Under the pieces are notes generated by a model. That model did not search any database. It was not told the DNA's origin and saw only the letters and a list, made by a program, of their open reading frames with translations. From positions 14,065,501 through 14,129,500 of the forward strand of contig CM072801.1 of the NCBI GenBank assembly GCA_037013495.1: a stretch of DNA of 64,000 nucleotides, written 5' to 3'. The first letter of the stretch is position 1, and every line of letters starts with the position of its first letter. Shown here in pieces: positions 12,301 through 24,300 of this stretch. Origin of the DNA: Hippophae tibetana. Taxonomy: Eukaryota > Streptophyta > Magnoliopsida > Rosales > Elaeagnaceae. The position numbers and the translations under genes were made by a program.

Positions 12301-15300
12301 TATTTCTATTCACGGACTTTTTTTTATTTCACTTTTAAAATCCATTTATTTAGGGTGTGAACCGGAGATTTTGTCATGCATCCATAACTTCACATTTCAG
12401 CCTCTGTGGGCTTTAGGGTAAGGGTGGCAATTTTCGACCAGTGAGCATGATTATGACATGACAAGAAACATTTGGGTGAGAATTAATCGCTAATTCTTAT
12501 TTACATTCAAAGATCCCCTACTATTTAGGACAAAAAAACTCCAATATTTTTAATGTGTTAGCAAAAATGAAAAAGGGACACGACTCCCACCCCTACTTTA
12601 GGGTGTTAAACAACCATGCATAAGAATGTGATTCACTGTCAACTATTTGACTTCTTTTAAGTGCTCCCAATACTAACTTGAAGTTTTTAAATACACGAGT
12701 TCAGGAGCAAATTCCAGATTTTTCAACAAAGTAGGTCAGAGCGTTCACATATTAAGATTTTCGGACTATTAGATTTGTGTCCAAAGTCTATAAATATGTT
12801 ATGTGCTCTCTTACAAATTAGGTCAAATTAAATTCCTTTTAGCTTTTAGGTTAAGTTCTCTCATTCTCATATCATGAGTTTTGTGACTACTAGATTTGTG
12901 TCCAAAGTCTATAAAATATGTCATGTCCTCTTTTATTATACTTATATGAAAACTTATTTCATTCTTTTAATTCTTCCATATTCTTTGACATCTCAACATC
13001 ATGAAAATATGGACATGGTGATGCTTAAAATGATTATTTTTTTTATATGTACACAACTCTAACTTAAAAGCGATTTTTTTAGGTTTAATTTGTTAAAAGA
13101 GTAAGAAGAAATTGTTAGGCTCATCTCTTAAAAGCTTAAGCTTTTAGGATAATTGGTTACTAATTTTTCTCTAACATGATATCAAAATAGTAAGGTCTTG
13201 TGATCGAATCCTTGTGATATCCCTCCAAAATCAATTAAAGTTTTAAGTTTCATAGGCTTTACAAAAAGACAAGGAAACTTAATCTTGAGAAAAATTAAAG
13301 TGATGAGCCTTTGTAAAGATAAAGTAGACCACACTTGGAGTGTTAAAGATTATAAATGAATTGTTAGATACACATCTTAAAAGCTTTATCTTTTAGAAGA
13401 ATTGGTTGCTAACTCTTCTCTAACACAATTAAGATCTAACACAACCTTATTACTAGCTAATTATTTTTCAATGCACATCTCTGATCTTAGCAATTGATTT
13501 AGCATAATTATTACCTTTCGTTTCATATGTAACTCACTTATTTGATAGATTTTATTATGTTCAAATTTTTCGTACATTTTGGATATATGTTCAATACATA
13601 TTTTCTATTTAGTTTTTTGATATTAATATATTTTCATAAATATAAAGAAAAAATATTCATATTAAAAAATAAACTTTGAGAACCTGCAATAAAGATATGT
13701 TCAAAATGTTACAAAAATTATTATGTTTAACACAAAATGTGCTATTAAAAAATAGAACATATGCTAGGGGTTTATTATTGGAACATACCTAGGATCTAAA
13801 GTTTTAGATATGGGTCCAAGTCCAGTTCAGATTTTTATTAGTAAAATATATAGCAGTGTAATTATTATTTGATAATTTATTTTTCTCATAAGTTTTTTCT
13901 TTCTTTTCATAGGGCATGCAGAGACTATAATTTTTGACATTATAAAAGCTGAATGGTCAGTGGCTATCTCATCTCATCCATCGTCCATCACCACCAATAA
14001 GGTGTGCTAATAATACTGGCTTGAATTATAAAGAAAAGGGGTTTTATTGATACTCCGCTTTTAATATGTTGGATAAGTTGTCTTAAACAGTGTGACGATA
14101 TGTCTGCCAAGTCATTTTAGAATGCTTCATGTTGCTAGATTTAGTGTTTAGCACATGCGTGCATAATGTCTTAACTATTCATTACTTATTCTCAGGGTTT
14201 CAGCCTAGTGCTTGTTCAGCACGAGGAAAAAGATTTTCTTGTTGCTTTTGGGGGATCTAAAAAGGAGCCCTCAAATCAGGTGGATAAAAGTTAAAACGTC
14301 CCAATTGGCTTACATGTTTGTTTTCTTGGATTTTTTAACTTAACTATCAATCTTTTCCATTGTTGATATTTCAATGAAGGTTGAAGTACTACCCATGGAG
14401 ATTAACGAATCATCTATAAGTCAGCGATCTTTTCCCAGCACAGGTCCTGGAACTTTGATATTTGAGAAGCGCCTATCATCTACAGGCTTAGCCAATCAAC
14501 TACATAATGGTTCTTCCCAGCGATCAGTTGATTCAGCTGCTACTAGAGAAAATTTAGCATCCATAATAGAACATGGTTCTGGAAGATTATCATTGTCAGA
14601 GTCCTCACTTTTTGATCAAAATCCTGCCTCCGGCAATGTCTCACTTCGCAAGCAATTTCATAACGATGAAGAATACTGCACAGCTATTAAGATAGCCAAA
14701 GGATCAGATGACAAAAGTTCTTCAATGCAGGTAAACTGCATAAACTAGTGATTGACTTTCTTATCCCTATTACTTAGATCTGGATTGATTTGATTTGTAT
14801 AACATAACTTTTTTATAGATAGAGTTTCATTTTCAACCCCCTCCTTAGCTAAACCTTAGCTAAATATATGAACTTTTTATAATGTGATTGAACATATGTT
14901 TAACACATCATAAATGTTCAACATATATCGATTGCATATTCTCAAAGTTTATTTTATGATATGAATATTTTTAATCTTTATATCTAAGAAAAAAATATTT
15001 ATATCAAAAAATTAAATTGAAAATAAAAATGTTGAACTTATGTTCTTTTCGAAAAGGGGTTAGAAATGAAAACAGATAAATAAGTAGTTTATATATGAAA
15101 TATAACCAAGAGGATAGATAGTGTTATTTAAATTGGGGTTTTTCTATTATTTGAATTTATATTAATTATTTAGTTTTTATGTATTATTTGTGATTTTATT
15201 AGTTTGTCCATGTTTATCTAGTTTGTTAATTTAGTCTTATAAATAAGATCTAATATTGCACGTATTTAGAACTATTATTCTAAGTATTTCTCATATTGTA

Positions 15301-18300
15301 ATGAGTTGAAGTTTTAGTGTACTAGTTTATCTCCCCTCTCTCCATATATATCCTCCTACTTTACATCAGAGTAGGTGACTGGTACTGTGAGGGTTTAAAG
15401 TTTGTTCACTAAAATGGATTACTCATTCTTAATGCAAAGACATTAAGTAATGAGTCTTATCTAGGTGCATAAAATATATTAGAAAGGGGAGAATTACTAA
15501 TCTACCCAAATAATTAAAATAAGATTACTTCTTCATGCCTAGCTTGGTATGAAAATATTCTTGGATATTACTTTTGTAGATTTTCTGAGAATATTAGGCT
15601 GGAATAGTGTTGTACAGGCTGTGAATTTAGTGTAGAACAAGTTGGATTTTAGTTGTTGATATCGGCTGTATTATTCCTAAGTTAGTGGGAATTGGTCTAC
15701 CTTTTAGTCCTATTTATAGTGCTGTATATATATTTGAATTAATCAGAGAAAATAAAACAAGAATTCAATTTCTCTCCACTATCTCTCAATATTTTCTTCA
15801 TGGTATCCGAGCATTTCTGAAATCTATTTTTTTTTTTCACCAATTCTGTCCAAGGAAGATTTTCTGAAATCCAATTGCTCAGTCGCTATTCTCCGGCATC
15901 AATCCTGATAGTTCTCTGTTTCACCTGTGCATCATCGTTCATCTCTGTTCATCGTCGTTGCCATCTGGTTCATCTCTGCATTCTGTTTCAGCATCGAGAT
16001 TTTGTAACCAAATTAGCCCAATCTTCCCAGTTTTAACCCAATAGATCCAATCTTCCCAGTTTTAACCCATTAGACCCAATCTACCCAGTTTCAACTATCT
16101 CAGACCAGTCATCATCGTCGTCGACCATCTCTACATCGTCGTCGTCGATCACCATCGTCGTCTGCTTCAGTCCCGCAAGTCAGTAAGTCCCACAGTTGCA
16201 TTCTGTTTTTTTTTTGTTTCCAATACCCATAAGTTGTTTTTTTGTAATATATCTTGGCCCGACCCGGGGAACCCTACCCAACCGAGCCGATCCAACATAC
16301 CCGACCCGATCCAGTTCAACAGATTATCTAAAAAAAAAAACCTCACAAATTTCAGTCCACGTATAATCTACAATTGAAATAAATGGCCACGGAAAACAGT
16401 CTTATGTCCATCACCAGTCACAAATTAAATGGGTATAATTATCTTCAATGGTCCCAATCTACCACTGTCGCTCAATCAGGTAATACCACCAACGTTTTTA
16501 GTGTGAAACAGGTTAAGAGACAATAGATTATAGATTCAGGTGCTTCAGATCACATGACGGGTGATGTGTCTCTTCTTGTAAATCTTAAAACTTTCCAAGA
16601 AGGATACACTCTCAGAATTACCGATGGATCAATATCCAAAGTAACAGGGATTGGTTCGGTAAAAATTTCAAATTCTTTTATTCTTGATTCTGTCCTTCTT
16701 GTTCCAACCCTTGATTGTAATCTCTTATCAATTACTAAACTTACACGTGATAAAAATTGTGTGGCAAAATTTGTTCATAATTTATGTGAATTTCAGGACT
16801 TGGATTCGGGGAAAACGATTGGTAGTGCTAAAGAATGCTTGGGACTCTATCTTCTCAACAGTAAAGACCTTCCAGAAAGACAAGTCCTTCAAGCTGTATC
16901 CGAGGTTCAATATCAAAATAAAGCTTTATTAAATTTTAATTCCAATAACAATGGTGAAATCATGTTGAAACACTATCGTCTTGGTCATCCTAATTTCCTA
17001 TATTTGGAAAAACTTTTCCCTTCATTATTCAAAAATAAAAATTCAAAGGATCTTAAATGTGAAGTATGTGAATTCTCAAAACATGTTAGAAATTCATATC
17101 CTACTCTTCCATATAAAAAATCACATTATTTCTCTCTAATTCACTCTGATATTTGGGGACCTTCTCAAATCAAAAACATAACAGGGACACGATGGTTTAT
17201 TTCATTTGTAGATGATCTTACTCGAACCACTTGGTTATTTCTTATGAAAGAAAAATCTGAAGCATGTCAGATATTTAAAAATTTTAATACCATGCTTCAA
17301 ACTCAATTTCAAACAAAGATCCAAGTATTGAAAACTGACAATGCTAGAGAATACTTCACATCAATTCTCAGTGATTATCTATCAAGTCATGGGATTGCCC
17401 ATCTAAGCTCTTGTGTTGACACACCTCAACAAAATGGGGTGGCTGAAAGGAAAAATAGACATCTTCTCGAGGTAGCTAGATCTCTCATGTTCACAACTCA
17501 TGCCCCTAAACATTTCTGGGGGGAAGTTGTCCTTACGGCTACCTATCTTATCAATAGGATGTCCTATCGTGTCCTCACTTTCAAAACACCCATCAGTACT
17601 CTTCTTGAGTCATACCCACACACGAGAATCGTGTCCAACATTTCTTTTAAAATATTTGGATGTTTTGCTTATGTCCATGTACATCATAGAGATAAACTTG
17701 ATCCCAGAGCAATCAAATGCATATTCTTAGGGTATTCATCAAACCAAAAAGGGTACAAATGCTTCTCTTCTATCACAAGTCGATTTTACAATACAATGGA
17801 TGTCACATTCTTTGAACAAAATCCATACTATTTCAAATCTGTTATTCAGGGGGAGAACATAGGCAATGAATACCAGCTTTGGAATAACATTACCACTCAG
17901 CCTCCCATAAATTCTATCTCAAATCATATCACGCAAATTCCAGAAAGTGAATCAGTATCTCAAACAAATGCTTCTAATAATCCCAATGAACCCTCAATTC
18001 CTCTACCAACAGATCCAAACTTTCATGTCCCAAACAATGATCTTTTTGTCTATTCTAGAAGGAGAAGAACTCAAGAGGGAACGGAGAACCAAGCATATCT
18101 TGAGCCAGTCCAAGAGTCCAACCCGAGTACAGATCACTTTGACAATTCATAAGGTAACATCACTGAATCTCCTATTATTGAGTTATCTCCTAATGATTTG
18201 AATTTGTCAATTGCTATTAGGAAAGGTGTAAGATCTTGCACAAACCACCCCATCTACAACTTTGTTTCCTATAAAAATCTCTCACCAGGTTATAAAGCAT

Positions 18301-21300
18301 TTATCAACAACCTTGATCAGATACAGGTTCCAAATTCTGTTCATGAAGCCTTTCAGGTACTTGAATGGAAGACAGTTGTTCTTGAAGAACTCAATGCCTT
18401 AGAGAAAAATAAGACTTGTGAGATCACAAAACTACCACTAGGAAAACAAGTTGTTGGGTGCAAATGGATCTTTACAATCAAACACAAAGCAGACGACGGT
18501 GTAGAAAGATTCAAATCTCGTCTTGTGGTTAAAGGATTCACTCAGACATATGGGATTGACTATCAGGAGACTTTCGCACCTGTAGCAAAGCTCAACACTA
18601 TTCGTGTTCTTCTCTCCCTAGCATCTAACTTGGATTGGCCTCTCTACCAATTAGATGTCAAGAATGCATTCCTCAATGGTGATCTCGAAGAAGAAGTCTA
18701 CATGGACATTCCTACTGGAATTGAATCTCCTGTTCCAAACAATAGAGTTTGCAAACTTAAGAAATCCTTATATGGATTGAAACAGTCTCCACGTGCCTGG
18801 TTCGATAGGTTCTCTAAAGTTCTAAAGAGATATGGGTACAATCAATGCCAATCAGATCACACACTATTCGTCAAACACTTCTCCAATGACAAAATAGTTA
18901 TCCTAATTGTGTATGTAGATGATATTGTTCTAACAAGTAATTCTACAATTGAGATGAATAAACTCAAATAATTCCTTGCCAAGGAATTTGAGATCAAAGA
19001 CCTGGGCAATCTTAAATATTTCCTAGGAATGAAAGTAGTACGAACAAAAAGGGGCATATCTATATCTCAAAGGAAATATGTACTTGATCTTCTCAAGGAA
19101 ACTGGAATGATCGGGTGTAAACTGGCAGAAACTTCGATGGACTCTACAGTAAAACTCGGAATCAAAGAAAATAGTACACCTGTGGACAAAGGTCGTTACC
19201 AACGATTAGTGGGAAAACTCATTTACCTATCCCACACTAGACTAGATATTGGTTTTTCAGTAAGTGTTGTAAGTCAATTTATGAACAGTCCTACTGAAGA
19301 ACACATGGAGGCGGTCTATTGTATACTCAGGTATCTCAAGAGGACACCATGAAAAGGATTATACTTCAGTAAGAATCCCACCAGAAAAATTGAAGTCTTT
19401 ACAAATGCTGATTGGGCAGGCTCTATAATGGATCGCAGATCTACCACTGGGTATTGTACCTTCGTATGGGGAAATCTTGTAACTTGGCGAAGTAAGAAAT
19501 AGTCAGTAGTCGCTCGAAGCAGTGCAGAAGCTGAATTTAGAGCTATGGCCCATGGGATTTGTGAAGGAATGTGGTTAAGAAGACTACTCAATGAACTAGT
19601 CTTCACAACTCATGAACCTATCAGCATGCATTGTGATAATCAAGCTGCAATAAGAATTGCAAAAAACCCAGTTCATCATGACCGAACCAAACATGTAGAA
19701 ATTGATCGTCATTTCATTAAAGAGAAGTTAGATGGAAAAATTGTGGACCTACTAAATACATCCACCCATCATCAAATTGCAGATATCCTTACCAAAACAT
19801 TACCTCGAACAAATTTCGAAGAACTGAGTTGCAAGTTGGGAATGATTAATATTTATTACCCAACTTGAGGGGGAGTGTAGATTTTTTGAGAATATTAGGC
19901 TGGAATAGTGTTGTACAGGCTGTGAATTTAGTGTAGAACAAGCTGGATTTTAGTTGTTGATACCAGCTGTATTATTCCTAAGTTAGTGGGAATTGGTCTA
20001 CCTTTTAGTCCTATTTATAGTGTTGTATATACATTTGAATTAATCAAAGAAAATAAAACAAGAATTCAGTTTCTCTCCACTATCTCTCAATATTTTCTTC
20101 AACTTTGGTAAAAAGATCACTACCAAGTTGCTCAGCATACTTGACATAAGGCGTAATGATTTCATCTTTCATGCCAACTTTATTAGATAAAGTGACAATC
20201 AATTTCAATATGTTTTTGTTTTCTCATGATACATCGGATTCTTAGCTATATAAGTAGTAGCTTGTTTATCGCAACATTACAAGTGGCTCCTCAATCCTGA
20301 TACTTAACTCTCTGAAAAGATTCTCGATTCATATATTCTCACATGTTGTATGATGAGTCGTAACTCTGTACTTTACTTCTGTGCTAGATCTTGAGACTAC
20401 ATTTTGCTTCTTTTGAGGGTGTTATCATCTCTTCCTCCATAATAGCTCGCCAACCAGGATGAGCCATAACCTCCTCATATATTTTAGGTATAGTAACAGA
20501 AGACAAGGTAGTAGAAAAAATAGCAAAAGGGATGATAGATGATTAATTAAAAGTAACATAATGAGTAACCGGATACATGGCAGGACATCTTATGTCCCTA
20601 GTTTCTTTGCAAAGAGCATTAAGAAAGTCAAGGTCAGAGAATAAAGGATCAAGTACTAAGGCATGAGGTTGAGTGTTAGGAACCTCTGAATATTGACTAT
20701 TTGATACTAGATTAGACAATTGAGTATTAGATACTTCAATTCTAGGCATTTGAATGTGGTGAGTTGGTACCACCAATATTTCTAACATACCTATCTCTCA
20801 CTAGGCTAGCCTATGGTTCAAATGAAGATTCAGTTGGAGGATAAATAGGAATTGACATAGGAGTTGAGATTAAATTTTCATTAAGACACTCACCTTGTGT
20901 AGAAAAATGTGGGGTAGACTAAAAAAAATGTAACATCAGTACTAACAAAAAAACTTTCGAGATGGAATATCCTTTTTGAGTTTTAAAATATCCTAAAAAA
21001 ACACATTTTAAAGCACGTGAAAACTTTGTTTTTTGGATGGTGGACACGAGCAAAACAAACGCATCCAAAAACTTGAGAAGGAAGAGAAAAAGGTTCTTTA
21101 TGGGGTTGTATCACTGAAGGAGTTTTAAAGTGAAGAATAGATGATGGAATCCTCTTTATAAGATAACATGCAACAAGGATAGTATCTCCCCTAAAGCAAG
21201 GAGGAACATTCATGTGACACATATTAGTATAGGCAATGTCAAGTAGATGCCTATTTTTTCTTCTAATTACACCATTTTAATGAGGGTTGTCAACACAAGA

Positions 21301-24300
21301 AGTTTGATGTAAAATACCATGTTGTTGACAAAACTTAGAGATCACAAAAGAACAATATTCTAGACCATTGTCTGATTGAAGAGAGACACCATATTGAGTT
21401 TTATTTCTTGATAAAATGACTAAAGTATAAATGGAAACTCTAATCTCTCTTTCAAAAGGTACACTCGCGTAGTTCTAGAGTAATCATCAATAAAACTAAT
21501 AAAATATTTGAAACTATGGATATTGGGGATCTGTATAGGAGCCCAAATATCAGAGTGAACTAAATCAAAAAGATATGGACTAACTTTATTGATCGTAGAC
21601 AGAAAGGAAGTTCTATGATGTTTTCCTAGTTGGCACAACTCACACTACAATGTAGTTGAACTACCTAATGACAAACCAAGGTGACAAAGAAATGACAAAG
21701 GTGCATGGTCAAGTCTATTATGCCACTGAGCAAGAGAGACATTGAAAGATAGTGCATATTGAGGACTAGGAGTGGTTGAGGACTAGGAATGGTGGATGAC
21801 TGTGACAGAACATAAATGCCATTAATTGCATGCCCACTACCAATCATCTTCCTGGACATTAGGTCTTGAAAAACACAATGAGTCAGAAAAATTGTTACTT
21901 TACAATTTAAAAGCTTTGTAACTTGACTAGAGGATAAAAGATTCATTGGAAAATCGAAAACAAGAAAGGCAGAGAAAAGAGAGAATTCATTGTTTAAACT
22001 AATAGTTTCTTCTCCTGCAATATGAGATTGAGAACCATCAGCTAAAGCGACAAATGATGGTTTAGCAGATGGAGCAAGAGTATGAAATAAAGACTTATCG
22101 TTTGTTATGGTTTTTGCCACACTAGAATCAATACACCATAAGGAAGAGTTTGGGCAAAGAAATAATAGGTTTACCTGGTTGAGTAAGAGAGGCTAAATGG
22201 TCAAGCATATTTGACAGGTTATCCGAAGGAATTGAAGACGAGCTTATAACACCATCCGAAGCAGAAATAGAACCATACCCAATTAAAGAAAACATAGGTG
22301 CGGAGCTCACACAACCATCATTGAAAGGCATTGTAATAGCAGAAACACGCTCACCAAACGGGACCCTTGAATAGGAAGATGAAAGTCTCAATGATATGAC
22401 TCATAAACTAAGAAAATTCATATTAAAATTGTAATTATAATGTGCTGATATCACCATAATCTTTTAAACAAGAGACCAATCCTATATTCAATTCACCTTT
22501 ACTTCACAGAGAGAATATAGGTACTTTTGATCATGAAGAGGGGCTTACAGATTCATAGCATGGGCTCATTGATTTCATCTTCAAATAAGTTAGGCAATAG
22601 AAATCCAAGCCATAAGTGAGGCTTGCAAAGGGAGATGGCAAAGAAGAATGGTGAACAGTGTGCGACCTCAACAGCAAGAGGAAGGTGTAGCCAGAACAGT
22701 TGACGCCGGAGAGGTTTGCTCTTACCACGACGGCACCAACTAAGTGTGACCCAGTGACATCATTGATATATTTGCTAGGGTTCATGTGATATAGGTATGA
22801 ACGGCTGTGATATATTTTCAATAAAAAAGTCTAAAAACATGTAGGATCAACAGGCTCTGATACCAAGTTTAGTAAAATGGGTTAATCATTCTTTGATACA
22901 GAGTGCATAACGAGGCTTATATAGGTGCATAAAATATAGTAGAAACAAGAGAATTACTAATCGACCCATATAATTAAAAATAAGATTACTAAACACTCTA
23001 ACAAAGTTTAATTAATGAAGATACATTTTGGTGTTAGTTCTTGGTTCCCAATGTTTGTAGCTTGATGCTGCTTTCAGTAAATTGCTTTTAAGAGCCAAAC
23101 TGTACTTTAGCATTTACCAAGACTTAATCTCATGTTAGTTTCAGGAGACAGAAACCAAAATAACTCATTCTGATGCTAGAATCCAGAGTACTATTAATGG
23201 TGGCAAACTTAATGCTGAGGAAATGCTTCCTGGATACCAATCTGAATGCTTAAATTCTCACAAGCAAGGCAGCGGCAACGTTCAGGTTGACAATATTGAT
23301 CCAGTTCTTACAGATATTGATTGCAAACCAGGAATGATGTTGGCTCCAGCAAACATACATCAATTCTATGAAACAAAAATGGTGAATTTGATAAGAAAGA
23401 ATGGAGTCTTAGAAGGGCAATTGGCAGCTGCTTTGACAAGTAGAGATGCTGCAGATAAAAGTCTATCGTCTGCTCTTAAGAGCAAACAGGATATGGAGAA
23501 GAAGTTAGCAGACGCAACCATGGAGGTGGAATTGCTAAAGGAAAAATTAGCTGGTATGGAGCTTGCACAAGAAGAGGCTAACAATCTCTCAAATATGGTC
23601 CATTCTGATAATGTAAGGCTTGAGCATGATGTAGCTTTCCTCAAGGCTGTGTTGGATGATACCCAGAAGGTATATTGTACGTAGTAACAATAAATGTCAT
23701 AGAAGCCCCAAAGTTTTTTCAAATATCAAATAGGACTCAAATTAGAAGTTTTGTATCAAACAACTACCTTGAGGTATTGCTTAATCACAAAGAAATTTTA
23801 ATTCATATGAATGGCAAAATATAATGGATATAAAAAATTAAATTAAAAAAAAAGAATACATAAATATATCATGGTTTTAACCCAAAAAATTAATTATATG
23901 TAAAACCAATGACAAAAATGAATTATAAAAAAATGGTTTTCTTTCAATTTTTTTATTACTATTTTTAATTTCATCAATCCTTTTTATTTCTTAAGTTTTA
24001 TTTTAAGGTGAAAATGATGTAATATGACCTTCTTAGGTGCTTTTTTTAATAAACTAGTGTAAATTGGATGGCGATATTATTTTTAAACTTAGGACCCATA
24101 TGATATTTAGAAAACCTCAAGTGTGCATATGATATTTACCCTGCATAGTAAATTTCATGTAGCCATCTTGTAGTCAATATTGTTATCTTGTTTGTTGATT
24201 TACACTCGTTTAACTTATTATGTTTCCTGGCTGATCAAATTCTTTTAGGAACTACATTCAACAAGAGGAGTCCTTGCAGGAGAAAGAGCTAGGGCATTTC

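Larger units (their letters stand above)
15575..20101 (+). mobile_element. Younger Ty1/copia element nested in the older one
   Basis: Terminal repeats of 226 bp lie at 15575-15800 and 19876-20101 (TGTAGA ... TTCTTCA). A perfect 5-bp target duplication ACTTT flanks it (15570-15574 and 20102-20106). The primer site TGGTATCCGAGC starts at 15801 and the polypurine tract TTGAGGGGGAG ends at 19875. Parts in order: a short gag-like start (from 16383), protease (about 16.5 kb), integrase with the HHCC-type and DD35E regions (about 16.9-17.7 kb), reverse transcriptase with YVDD (about 18.4-19.0 kb), and RNase H (about 19.4-19.87 kb). The order protease-integrase-RT is copia type. It is broken, with a handful of breaks. 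The two terminal repeats differ at 8 of 226 sites, all transitions, which suggests an age of the order of one to two million years at usual plant rates. Confidence 0.93.
15403..23003 (-). mobile_element. Older Ty1/copia element (minus strand) in kelch intron 13, split by a younger copia
   Basis: A fossil copia element on the minus strand. Terminal repeats lie at about 15403-15540 and 22866-23003, and a 5-bp target duplication AAGTT flanks it (15398-15402 and 23004-23008). The methionine-tRNA primer site lies next to the right terminal repeat (22853-22865, read on the minus strand). Pieces resembling gag (about 22.4-22.8 kb), protease and integrase (about 20.9-22.3 kb), and the RNase H end (about 20.1-20.2 kb and just left of 15575) are visible. 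It is broken with many breaks. The terminal repeats differ at roughly a fifth of positions, so it is clearly older than the element inserted into it. Confidence 0.85.

Noticed and set aside
22801-22870. GGCTCTGATACCA as part of a tRNA gene
   Set aside because: It is the methionine-tRNA primer site of the minus-strand copia element. No cloverleaf surrounds it. No tRNA gene was found in the window.
19316-23722. Minus-strand open frames opposite kelch exon 14 and the younger copia
   Set aside because: The frames at 23366-23722 and 19316-19606 are antisense shadows of real coding sequence. Only the frames belonging to the older minus-strand copia (about 20.1-22.8 kb) were kept as element parts.
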